Shown one piece after another: positions 1 to 10,582 of a stretch of DNA of 64,000 nucleotides; within the stretch, counting starts at the first letter, position 1, and each line of letters begins with the position of its first letter. The stretch spans positions 8,079,525 through 8,143,524 of the forward strand of contig CAIIXF020000004.1 of assembly GCA_903813345.2 (NCBI GenBank), read 5' to 3'. The stretch is from Owenia fusiformis. Taxonomy: Eukaryota; Annelida; Polychaeta; Sabellida; Oweniidae. The notes beneath the pieces were generated by a model. That model saw only the letters and a program-made list of their open reading frames with translations. It ran no database searches and was not told where the DNA came from. Made by a program: the position numbers and the translations under genes.

Positions 1-300
1 CATTAGATCAATAGGGGGTGACAAAATTGCCATTAGATCTATAGGGGGTGACAAAATTGCATTAGATTAATAGGGGGTGATAAAATTGCATTAGATCAAT
101 AGGGGATGACAAAATTGCATTAGATCAGTAGGGGGTGACAAAATTGCATTTAGATCAATAAGGGATGACAAAATTGCATTAGGTCAATAGGGGATGACAA
201 AATTGCATTAGATCAATAGGGGGTGACAAAATTGCATTACATCAATAGGGGATGACAACATTGCATTAGATCAATAAGGAGTATCAAAATTGCATTAAAT
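1..300. repeat. ~30-bp minisatellite, about 10 units
   Basis: About ten head-to-tail copies of a 29-30 bp unit built around CATTAGATCAATAGGGGGTG followed by ACAAAATTG. Copies differ by scattered substitutions. The array begins at the window edge, so its full length is unknown. It lies in or near the intron before the last NCK-like exon. One unit shares a 23-bp exact match, in reverse orientation, with the inside of the DNA transposon at 29050-29686, so the array probably grew from a copy of that element. Confidence 0.9.
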
Positions 301-353
301 CAAGTACAATCGAGCAACACAATCTCTAATATGATTTCTAAAAAGATCCACGT

Positions 354-769
354 TAATTTGCATATTATCTAATTTGCATAACATACTATTTCCAGGTGGG
401 AGACTACACTGTAGTATTAAAGGCATCTCCAAGAAATAAATATTAATGCATATTAACTAATTTGCATATTATCTAATTTGCATATTATCTAATTTACATA
501 TTATCTAATTTGCATACTATAATTTTTCCAGGTTGGAGACTACACTGTTGTACTAAAGGCATCTCCAAGAAATAAATATTAATGCATATTAACTAATTTG
601 CATATTATCTAATTTACATATTATCTAATTTGCATACTATATTTTTCCAGGTTGGAGACTACACTGTAGTATTAAAGGCATCTCCAAGAAATAAATATTA
701 ATGCATATTAACTAATTTGCATATTATCTAATTTACATATTATCTAATTTGCATACTATATTTTTCCAG
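354..769 (+). repeat. 119-bp tandem duplication carrying decoy copies of the NCK exon acceptor
   Basis: Three extra copies of the border between the last intron and last exon of the NCK-like gene lie directly upstream of the real exon. Exon-like starts are at 396, 532 and 651; the real exon starts at 770. Spacing is 119 bp for the last two steps and 136 bp for the first, which carries extra units of an AT-rich motif (CATATTATCTAATTTG). Each copy has a pyrimidine tract, CCAG and about 45 bases nearly identical to the start of the real exon, then switches to intron-like sequence where the reading frame meets TAA within two codons (Lys-Tyr-stop). The copies are therefore partial exon duplications, not usable coding exons. 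Confidence 0.9.
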
Positions 770-976
770 GTTGGAGACTACACTGTTGTACTAAAGGCAT
801 CTCCAAGAAATAAACACTTCCGAGTACAAACTGTAGATCGTCAGTTTTGTATCGGACAACAGACATTTGACACATTGGATGACCTTGTATTGCATTATAG
901 CACCCATCCTATATTTCGCAATGACGTAACAAAACTTTACCTTAAAAGGCCGTTCCGGCACCCGGATGATTCCTGA
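770..976 (+). CDS. NCK: Last coding exon of a NCK1/NCK2-like SH2/SH3 adaptor (C-terminal half of SH2 domain)
   Basis: Partial gene: only the terminal coding exon is inside the window. It follows a TTTTTCCAG acceptor and encodes 68 residues before TGA at 974-976. The product matches the end of the NCK-family SH2 domain: DYTVVLKASPRNKHFRVQ aligns with the vertebrate segment ending KNKHFKVQ, then FCIGQQTFDTLDDLVLHY and PIF...KLYLKRPF align with the YCIGQ, hydrophobic helix and KLYLV strand. NCK adaptors have three SH3 domains and a C-terminal SH2 domain and link phosphotyrosine receptors to actin regulators in the cytoplasm. The FLIR-type phosphotyrosine pocket must lie in upstream exons outside the window. 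The exon begins in phase 0. The tail of about ten residues after the last strand (RPFRHPDDS) is slightly longer than in vertebrate NCK as I recall it. Preceded by an array of decoy acceptor copies. Confidence 0.88.
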   Translation, partial: VGDYTVVLKASPRNKHFRVQTVDRQFCIGQQTFDTLDDLVLHYSTHPIFRNDVTKLYLKRPFRHPDDS

Positions 977-2401
977 AAGATATGAGAGTGAGCAATCATG
1001 CGGAAATTGGCCAAATAGTTTTTTGTGACGAGTGATCATAAAAATTTGTTTTATTTCTTCGATTATGTCGTAAAATTTTTCAGCTTTAAAGGTATAAATA
1101 TGTTCTTTCTTGAAATAAGGAAATGATCAAATCTTCACATTTTAATAATTATAAACTGAACATAAAAAGCAAATCTTTTCACATGCGCAATATGAGAAAA
1201 ATAAAAAGTCTCGTGATTCTCTCATCATCCTGCAAATAATTATGATAAAAATATAATTTGATTACTCCTAGTAGAGTCTGGTCCTAGAAGTAGATCTCAG
1301 AAAGCAAACCAGGAAGTGGATATCAGATATATCCTTTAGAAGAGTGGGAGGGGAGTCACAATGGCTGAGAGAATGACTCACATGCCAAATATCACCACTC
1401 GACAGAAACATAATGAATTTTCATGATCACTCTTGTAAGAGAATATGGACTTTGTTTGCAAGTAAAAATATTGTAGCAATATAATGCGGTTAAGAGTTTG
1501 TAGAATTTGATATGTGGACCTGTGGATAAACTGTCATCGTGAACATGTCTTGAAATGTAAAATAAGGTAAATGTTAGAGGAAAATACAGAAAACATGGGC
1601 TGAGGCACTATCGAAATTAGGTGAGGCAAATTAAGATAAGGTGAGGCAAATGGCAGATTGATGAGGCAAATTAGGTTAGAAGTTATACATGTAGTACCAA
1701 TATTGGGCTTTTTCACAGTTTCAGTTGAAAGAATACCTGAATGTTTAATTTTCTGAAAAACTCAGGTATAGTCTTTGCCATACCTACCCCATGTTTGAAG
1801 TCTAGTGTCTCATCTGTGTCTCATGCCTCACCTGCCAAATGCCTGTGACCCAGTGATATCTCAGCATTACAGCAAGTTGATGCTGCGCCCACTTGAGATT
1901 TTCAAAGGAGGCTTGCACCCAACTGAAAACCTATTTGAACCCACTTGAAAATGAGACAAATCATGAGAAAATTATTTTGACCAACTGTCTTAATTATGAA
2001 AATACTTCCATAGGCTCGAGAAAAATCTGGAGAACACTATAGTAATTATATCAGAATAATAATAATGAAGCCTGAAAATTCAAAGTTTATTTAAGAGAAT
2101 GTGTGAAGGTGACATTTTGTACATAGGAATATGCGCAACAGCTTTACCAATGTAAGAACAATACTGATGATCATAAAACTTACAAGGAGTTTTACATGGG
2201 GATAAATTGGCAAGATATTATTTTTATTAAGACAAAAAAGCTTAAAGCTATGTACCTATTATGGCATATTCATAGTAAAAGATTTCAAGTACCTGTTCAT
2301 TTGAATTAAAGGATTGTTAAGTTCCAATGATTTATAGAAATACCAATATACAACATTTTAACTAGTTGGTGTAGAAAAAGTTGAACTGTGTTTAACGAGT
2401 A

Positions 2402-3195
2402 TACAGTAAAACCTTTTTATGTGAACACCTTCGAGTGGAAACCTCAAAATATGAGCATGAATATGGAAATACCTTAAAATGTGAACATTTGAAAATATGA
2501 ACTCCTGAAATTGTAAACATAAAATATGTGAACATCTGAAAATATGAACACCTTTGAAATGGAACACCTAAAATATGAACACCTAAAATGCTCTAAATGA
2601 ACACTTTCGATGTTTAGTTGTTCTGAGCTTTGATCACTTAAACTTTTATATAGTGTTTATTATAAATCAGTATAAACCAAAAATATGTACTTCCAATTGG
2701 ATATAGGTGTTCCAGATACAGTTTAACTTGTAAAGTGGAACACCTCTATAAATGGAACATCTCTGTCATTAGTACACTTCAGAGTCCAAAGACCAATTGA
2801 TTTGATATGAAATGAACCTCTATAAGGGGAGCACCTCTCAAGTGGAACATTTTTTAGAGTCCCAACTCCAACTGACTAAATGTTAAATGAACCTCTATAA
2901 GTGGAACACCTTCCAAGTGGAACAATTAGAGATATCAGAGGTGTTCCACTTAGACAAGTTTTGCTGGAGTAGTTTCAAGGTCATTTATACCTCATCAGTA
3001 TCAAAACTGTATACTAGTACAGTGAAACCTGTTAAGTGGAACACCTCCCAAGTGGAACACTTTTTAGAGGTACCAAAGGTGTTCCACTTAGACAAGTTTT
3101 ACTGTACTAGGCATGTTTTACTGTAGTAGTTTCAAGGGAAATGAAGGAATAGTATAAAACAATGGTAAGCATTCACTTAGATAGGTTTCACTGTA
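2402..3195. mobile_element. Degenerate cluster of MITE-like GGAACACCT repeats
   Basis: Dense copies of AAGTGGAACACCTC and its inverse GGTGTTCCACTT, bounded by TACAGTAAAACC on the left and GGTTTCACTGTA on the right. A cleaner unit sits inside at 3018-3106, starting TACAGTGAAACCTG and ending GTTTTACTGTA. The terminal palindrome and internal inverted motifs are those of small non-autonomous DNA elements; the rest looks like decayed or tandemly expanded copies. Confidence 0.65.
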
Positions 3196-4085
3196 TATGA
3201 TAATTGTTGGATGGTTTTTGCCGTAATCTCATGTAATTTATTGCCGAAGGGTTGTTTTAATTGTTCATACAAGCATACATTTATTTAAACTAATTTTGTA
3301 GTCATTGCCTTCTGACACCAGAGAAAGTTGCATTGTTGCACGCGACAACTTCCCGCAACGTTCAGTTCAGAGTGCAACTTTTAAAAAACAGCAACTTTCT
3401 GTGGTTTCAGTGCATATATGATAATTCAATATAAACACTGTACTGTAAAATAGTTTCCAAATAATGTATCAGTTTTAAAGTTATCTGTATAAACAAAGTG
3501 TTATGTCAAGTCTTTGTGCCCCTCAGACATCAGAACTTGTTCCTTATAGGCAATAGGGACATGGAAAATTATATACGGTATGTAAAATGTTTTTACTCTA
3601 ATTTTATATTTTATGTTGTGAAATAAGGTAAAGAAAACTTGGTAAAATAACCATTGACATAATATTATTTTCATATGTAATTTTTTTTAGTCAGGTCATA
3701 ACCTCTATCCTCTTTTTACTTACACCATTGTTAAGGTTGGGGGGGGGTGATGATTCAACTTTTAAGTCTTAAATGTAAATCCAATATCATTAGCAAAACA
3801 CTTGAAAACATATGTCTGCATTTTTGAAAAAATGAATTTATTTCATTATGGTTGATATTCAATTCAATTTTGAGAGATTACTGTAAAAGTGGTATTTAAT
3901 CCTAGTGCTTAATTTTCCAAATGGTCAAATTTCATCATTTTCCTAATTTTAATTTTCCTAATGACAAGAAACTTCTCATTGGATTGCATTATAAAGATAA
4001 TATTTCCAACATTTAATTTTCCAAACCTGGCAAAGATTAGGCAATAGGCAAATTAAATGATTAGGCTAAATTACCACTTATAAAG

Positions 4086-4266
4086 TACAGAAGAACCTGC
4101 TAAATGGAACACCTCTGTAAATGGAACACCTCAAAAGTGGAACCATGTGTTTTAAGTCACATGACCTATCTCCTCATGTTAATGAACCAATGTAAGTGGA
4201 ACAGCTCCCAAGTGGAACACTTTTTAGTGGTCCCAAGGGTGTTCCACTTACAAGGGTTCTACTGTA
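4086..4266. mobile_element. MITE of the TACAGTAGAACC / GGTTCTACTGTA family
   Basis: Begins TACAGAAGAACCTGC and ends AAGGGTTCTACTGTA, with internal direct and inverted copies of GTGGAACACCTC, the same motif as the cluster at 2402-3195. No coding capacity. Confidence 0.65.
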
Positions 4267-4344
4267 TCTTCACTAGAATTACTTGCGTCATGTTTATTAT
4301 TATCTAGTGACAGCTGTTGTTACATTTAAAGCATTAATGCCTAG

Positions 4345-4500
4345 TGAAGAATTGGACTGTTTTGCCTGAAATTTTACAGAATTGCCTGAAATGTTAAACT
4401 TTTGCCTGAAATATTATAGAATTGCCTGAAATGCTAAATTTTGCCTGAAATATTACAGAATTGCCTGAAATGTTACTGTTTTGCCTGAAATACAAACATT
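4345..4500. repeat. TTGCCTGAAAT minisatellite
   Basis: About eight copies of a roughly 20-bp unit, TTGCCTGAAATattacagaa, with variable right halves. No gene overlaps it. Confidence 0.85.
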
Positions 4501-5424
4501 GCTTGATTATATAAGAAAGCTTGTCTTATATTTTGTTGGGAGTTAAATAGTTTTTTTGCATCAAGACATTGAACCCCTACCCCGCCACTCCTTGCCATAG
4601 CTACAAGGAAAGGTAGGATTATAAGTGGGGGAGGGGTCAAAAAGTCACTGAACCCTCGACCCCATCTCTCCCTGCCATAGCTACTTTAACACCTTGTGAA
4701 GGTTGGGTGTTCAGGTGGGGGAGGGTTCACAAAGTCATCATGCAAGAGAATAGTTAATGAAAACCTGTAAAGAATCCTTACACTTTATTACTGTAAAACA
4801 TGTTAAATTCATGAACACAATTCCCACAAATTCCTGCTAGAATTCCATTATCTCAAGATGAATCCGCTACTTTCTAGATTTGCAACATGAAAAAATCATG
4901 AATCCAGCCATCAGTGAATTAAACATGTACACGAAGAACAATACAGTATATACACTTTTTATTTTATTCTGATGTAAAACACCATGGAAATTCTTTCATT
5001 CATTAAATATTCAATGATAACGTTGATCTTTCATGTAGGATCACAATTTGTTTCTATAGGGGCTTGGTACATTGTAAGGCTGTGAAAATAGTGAAAATGT
5101 TAAGCATATTTCCAAACAATTGTAAAACTCCATAAGAAATAATGTCTTTGGCGATTTATGGAAATTCTAGAATATGTATGGTGGTCATTCATGCAGTTCA
5201 TCACTTGTAACTGAGTAGTAAGTTTCAAAGTCCTTAACTTGAAACTGTTTAGTGTGTGACATGCATGTAGTTGGTCACTTGTGACTGATAATATGTTAAA
5301 TAGATGGCACTGTTATATCGGATATACTCATTTGAAACTGTGCTATAAAATAAAATGGTTACATTTAACCATGTAGAATGTTACTTAGGTAATTTGTATT
5401 CCTGTTAATATGCCAGTCGCTTGT

Positions 5425-5712
5425 ACACCCCCTGCAATAAGTTTGGCAATAGAAAGTCCCCCTTTGGTTCAACTATCAACGTCTGTTTATATTTGGTGAT
5501 TTAGAAAAAATCATCAAATTTGTCACAAAGCTGAACTACAAGGGTCATCCAAAAAGTATTGCTCATTATTTTCTTACTAGATGTATTTGTGCAAAACCTT
5601 TTGAACAACCCTTGTATTTTAATTAATGAATAAATTTAAGATTCAAACATCAACAGGGTTTGCTATGCTATCAAATGAAAACTTGGGGTTATCAAACTTA
5701 TAAAGGGGAGTG
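5425..5712. mobile_element. MITE with TACACCCCC...AAGTTTGGCAA termini and a nested mariner-type hairpin
   Basis: Left end GTACACCCCCTGCAATAAG then TTTGGCAA; right end TATCAAACTTATAAAGG then GGAGTGTA, an imperfect inverted repeat of the left. It belongs to the same terminal family as 7119-7994, 19429-19623 and a lone end at 20669. A smaller palindrome, TACAAGGGTCATCCAAAAAG to GAACAACCCTTGTA (about 5538-5618), lies inside and resembles a mariner-derived MITE with TA target duplication. Confidence 0.7.
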
Positions 5713-7118
5713 TAACTATTTGTATGTTACATGGATATTAACTTGCAAATGTCTAATATGTTACATAAAGTGTCACATTATTCACATTATCATGTCACGT
5801 TATCGTGTCACATTATTCTGTTACACATAGCTGCATGCCTTTACATCGTTGGAGAATAAATCACACTTTGCAATACATTTTGTGTGATGTTTTTGGAGAA
5901 AATAAGGGAAATACTAAGAAACCATATCAAACTCGAGGCATACAGCGTCTCTCGGGAGTCGCCCGGTGTAAAAGGGTAGGAGGTCCTATCAAATTATGGT
6001 CCTACTTTCCATTGATTTATATGGTGACCTAAATACAACTCTCCCTAATTATCGTATCCACAATCAGGGCCAGTAAGGGCCTTTAAGAAAGGGGACCATA
6101 ATCCCCAGGTGACCATAATTTCGTTTACACTGGATTTCTCCCCGGACAGTTAGTGATGTCCAATAATAATCGCTCATATAATATCTTCCATATCCTAGAT
6201 ACATCTTGACACCAAATTATGGGCACAGTATCACCGAAATATTGAGAGAATCAACCGAACAACTAACATAACAAACGCAATTAGTTTTATCTATATTTTA
6301 AAACACTTGAAGTAATAAATATGACTTTAAGTGTCATGCAGAAAAATATCAGGATATGTATTGTGGTGCAAAAATGAAATAAAAAAGAATGATGGAGAGA
6401 GCGACCTTACGTAGATACAACCAACCGAACGCATAGATAAAATAAATTACAGAGACGTAATACGTTACATCGTGGAGAGCGACTATATATTTAGACCGCA
6501 GAGTGACCAACCATAAATGCAACCAACTGGCCGCATGAGCACAATAATGATTTATACGATTTGCTAGAAAACTATCTTTGGACCGTCTTGCCATGATACG
6601 CTTCATGTAGTTTCACAGTCACCGTAGTGTTGGACACAAACAAATGAGGATTTTGATTAATGAATAGTGTCCTCGATTCGGTGTTTTTCAGTCATTCATT
6701 CCAGTCCAACTATTACGGATTGATCAAATCCATAACCCCATGCAAACAATCCCAATTCCTTTATCACAATCTCCCAATTTATCTTAATAACACCTTAATC
6801 TTTGATGCTCAAGCAAAAGCACTATACCCCCTTAATTAAACCCCGGTTAATATTCCAACTCCCGATTTAACCCCTCCCTCGGCTCATGACCAACTGAGTT
6901 TGTTTGTTGGGTTTCATATTTCAATCAAAACAATGTAGGGACGTTTATTGATTTCTCCAGTTTGCCAAGTAAATTACTAACCGAAGACAGAGATATCTCA
7001 GAAGATAACATTGGTAGGCCTATGTAGGTCGATTGCTAATTAAATTAAACGTCACTTTTTTATTTTCTCACTGAATGAGCTAGCGATGAGTGTAAATGGA
7101 GTGAACATTTTATCTACA

Positions 7119-7994
7119 CTCCCCTCCATAAGTTTGGCAACCTTTTTTCCACCATTGAACTACGTGTTAAAGCCTCTTTACCTTTGAATTTTTATTTACT
7201 TAACCTGCGATGAAAATACTTATACTATTGATGGAAACGTAATTTGACTTTAATTCCAATACCTCCAAATTTTCTCAATTTTTTTCCTCAATTACAGTAG
7301 GTCGAAAATTGATGATGAATTTGATGAATTTTTGAAAATCGACATTCCCATGTTAACCAATGGGAAATGGTAGGTTTGCCGCAAGTCATATGACAGAATA
7401 TCCATCCATCCGAGTCCTTGCAAAAAATACGAGTTAGGCAGGTAATTGAATTTGCTAACTTTATTCAACAAAAAATTGATATGTTTCTTCAGGTTCAACA
7501 AAGTTATAGGGCTTTAAAGTCAAAATTGTTTTTCAAAAAACCTCTCCCATTGAAATAACACAGGAGGCGAAAAATTCTTTTCAAAAATGACTTTGAAGCG
7601 ATGTAACTTTAATATTCATCAAATAAACTAAACACTTAGTGTTCAAAAAAGTTAGACAATTCAATTTTCTATATAAAAATATTTTTTGCTGAATCTTTTA
7701 CTGAAAATATATCCTGATTTCTGATTTTCCCCGAACCCTCCATTTCCCATTGGATTACATGGGAATGACGATTTTCAAAAATTCATCAAAGTTATCATCA
7801 ATTTTCGACCTATTGTAATTGAGGAAAAAAATTGAAAAAATTTGGAGGTATTGGAAATAAAGTCAAATTACGTTTCCATCAATATTATAAGTTATTTCAT
7901 CGCCGGTTAAGTAAATAAAAATTCAAACGTAAAGAGGCTTTAACACGTAGTTCAATGGAGAAAAAAGGTTGCCAAACTTATGGAGGGGAGTGTA
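7119..7994. mobile_element. Foldback element with about 250-bp terminal inverted repeats
   Basis: The left arm (about 7119-7370) begins TACACTCCCCTCCATAAG and the right arm (about 7740-7994) ends with its reverse complement. The arms stay alignable over about 250 bp through blocks such as TACGTGTTAAAGCCTCTTTA and its inverse in the right arm, with scattered mismatches. The middle of about 370 bp has no open frame with recognisable domains. Long-TIR foldback DNA transposon or two MITEs inserted head to head. Confidence 0.85.
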
Positions 7995-8106
7995 CATGTA
8001 GTACACAATGTAGTAATGGCATTACAACTATATATGAGGCTAGAATAATTAAATTTATTATTTTTTAGTTTGTTTTCAGATAGGTACATTTTTTATTTTG
8101 TCTTGT

Positions 8107-8140
8107 CATGGGCTTTCAACAAGATAATTGAAAGCCCATG
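8107..8140. repeat. CATGGGCTTTCAA hairpin, copy 1
   Basis: CATGGGCTTTCAA and its inverse separated by 8 bases. Related palindromes occur at 29134-29161 and 35124-35144. Confidence 0.75.
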
Positions 8141-9295
8141 GTCTGTTACACAAGTGTACTTCGCTCTAATTAATACTGTAATTGATACACACAAGTCACG
8201 TTAATTTTGTAAAGATGGCGCACCGATATTAATTATTCTAATGGGTTTAAAAAATATGTGAAATAACATTACATTTACCCAAGCCTTACATTGGAACAAA
8301 TCGTTGCTTTATACACAGAACTCAAATCATTTTGCGATATAATGAGTTTTGTTTCGCGAATATATCAGATATTTCGATAAATCACCTCAGAATGAAATTC
8401 TAGATAATCCACTACTTAGCCTTATCTAGCTGGATGCCGGAACATAGAAAATTATGGAAATGAGGATTGTGAGATATAGGTACCTTATAACAAGTCGCCT
8501 CACTATTGATTGTGAGAACAAGGGAGGGGGGGGGGGGGGTAGGGAGTAAAGAGCACAGGGGTGGAGAGTATTGTGATGTACATGTATGACGTCAATCAGT
8601 GTTATTTATCCCAACTAGCAACATTGGGAATACAAAACTAAATATCATAAAACCGTAACATATAAGCATAATAAAACATAAAAGCATAACATAAAGCTAG
8701 GGGAAGAGTGGGAAAACAAGGGTGTAATATTCGAAAGCATATAGGAAACCATAGGGAAACACAAAACAACAAGACCTAAAGCCATATGAACATATCATAA
8801 AATATGAAATAAATTAAAGTGTCATATGTTCGAAAGCATAAAGGCAAAACACCGAGGCCTTAAAACCATATAAACACGTTATAAAATATGAAATAAATGT
8901 AACTAACCTTACATATAGCCTACGATAGTTAATTAAGGTGAGCCAGGTGGCAGTATTGTTGAGGATAGTTTAGCTACGTTAAGGAAACAGCCCCCGAGTG
9001 GAATGAATCAGCCACAATGCATCGAGTTTTGGGCTAAATTTTTTTTACACATTGCAATATATTTTGTATAGAATCACCTAAACAATTCTATAAACATTTT
9101 GCAAGGGTCAAGTTGGCTAAGTATCAATTTCACTATGTAGAGTCAAGTTGTCACCTTGACAACCATTCAACAAGTGACCTTGAGTTTGTTATTGGTTATA
9201 GCGTGTTCGGATTGGCTGGAATCGGACACACCTTGCCTGATTGCTCATTCTTCTTTGCATACCTTATGAGACACTCTTCCACAATTAGTTACTTT

Positions 9296-9622
9296 GACGG
9301 AACGTCAATGTAACAAAATGGATGAACTTCCTGAATAAGAGTATTTTTGTTTTCTCGATTTAAACTTACGTTTAAGTCATGATGCGAATTATCATTTGGC
9401 ACAAAGTTAGACAATATAGTTATATAACGGACTTTCGTCAATGTAACAAAAGCGAGAGGCTAAATATATGAATTGCAACTTCATTTACAAAACAAATTCC
9501 AAATCGACTATATTTACTTACTTACTTATTTACTTATTCGACTTATAAGTAGGTTTAAATCGAGAAAACAAAACACTCGTAACCAGGAAATTCATCCATT
9601 TTGTTACATTGACATTCCGTAG
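9296..9622. mobile_element. Foldback/MITE, about 330 bp
   Basis: The left arm contains GTCAATGTAACAAAATGGAT and GTTTTCTCGATTTAAAC; the right arm carries the inverse of both. Arms of about 80 bp flank an unrelated centre containing a short TTACT-type repeat near 9516-9536. No coding potential. Confidence 0.75.
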
Positions 9623-10582
9623 ACTGCACTGTAAAAACACAAATGAGTTAAACATCGTTGAAATAAAATATGCCCCCATTGTACGTGTTATTCAGATAAA
9701 CGCATTCTCGCTTTTGTTCAAATGCATTCAAAAAGACTAGAACATAAAAAACTTGTTTATCATTTAAAGTTTTAAACTCACATTCCCGTACACAACAACA
9801 AGTGTTCAACAGTAGAATAGTCAGGTTAAGTTTTTATGAATGTTATTAACTGATAAAGGATGTACACAAACACACTACCTGTTAAAACACTTCATAGGTA
9901 TACTCGGTTACTGTACATTTAGAGCTACTGACACCATTAACACAGCGACTAAGGCACACAAGGACAGTCAAAATATTTGCGAAGCACAAGTGTCATTTAC
10001 ACCCTAAATGTCGATCTCGAATTAATACGAAGGGACACAAGTGATAAATCAGAGTTTAAGACGTTACAGTGATTGTCGAAATTAGCTCGATCCGTACGAC
10101 ATACAAATTGCCGGGCAGAAGCACGAATTCCAGTAGCAGCAAGAAGACAGTGATCGAGTAGACGTTTGACCAATTTGCAATCCATCAGATCGGCTCCAGG
10201 CAGGCAGTAATCGGTCCGTACTCCGTAAGCAGTTAGAATTTGAGTGAATTTGTGCAATACAGACTCAACTCCGGGCGTTCAGCATCATTGAAAAGGTCAC
10301 GTCTACTGTACAAAACGCCCTAGCATCTCCATAGAACGATCTAACAAAAAACAAGGACAATTTAACAAAAACAAGCGACACCTCATCGCCGCTGAAGCAC
10401 TGAACAAACCACCCAACACGCATTTGGGACATAACTCAAACGCTCCTGGTAAATTAAGGGGATAAATCAGACGGCAAATCAATTCGATTCTAACATACGT
10501 CTGGCTGCAATAGGCCTATTATTGTAAATAATTGCAGAAGAAGGTCTCGGTGAATAGGAAAACAGCTGATATAGCAAATACG

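Larger units (their letters stand above)
977..10582. other. Intergenic region, repeat-rich
   Basis: No supportable exon was found between the NCK stop codon and the universal-stress-protein start. The identifiable content is the TIR elements and minisatellites listed separately. Also seen: a short run of GAGGCAAATT-type repeats at about 1615-1690 (related to the array at 14643-14830), a run of more than ten G at 8524-8540, and AT-rich unique sequence. Every open frame here is short and lacks codon or domain signal. Confidence 0.7.

Noticed and set aside
1-300. Possible CRISPR array (regular ~30-bp repeats)
   Set aside because: Units abut without unique spacers, and the window is clearly eukaryotic; it is a minisatellite.
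9113-9313. 66-aa open frame before the USP gene
   Set aside because: Runs into the left arm of the foldback element at 9296-9622; no domain or splice context.
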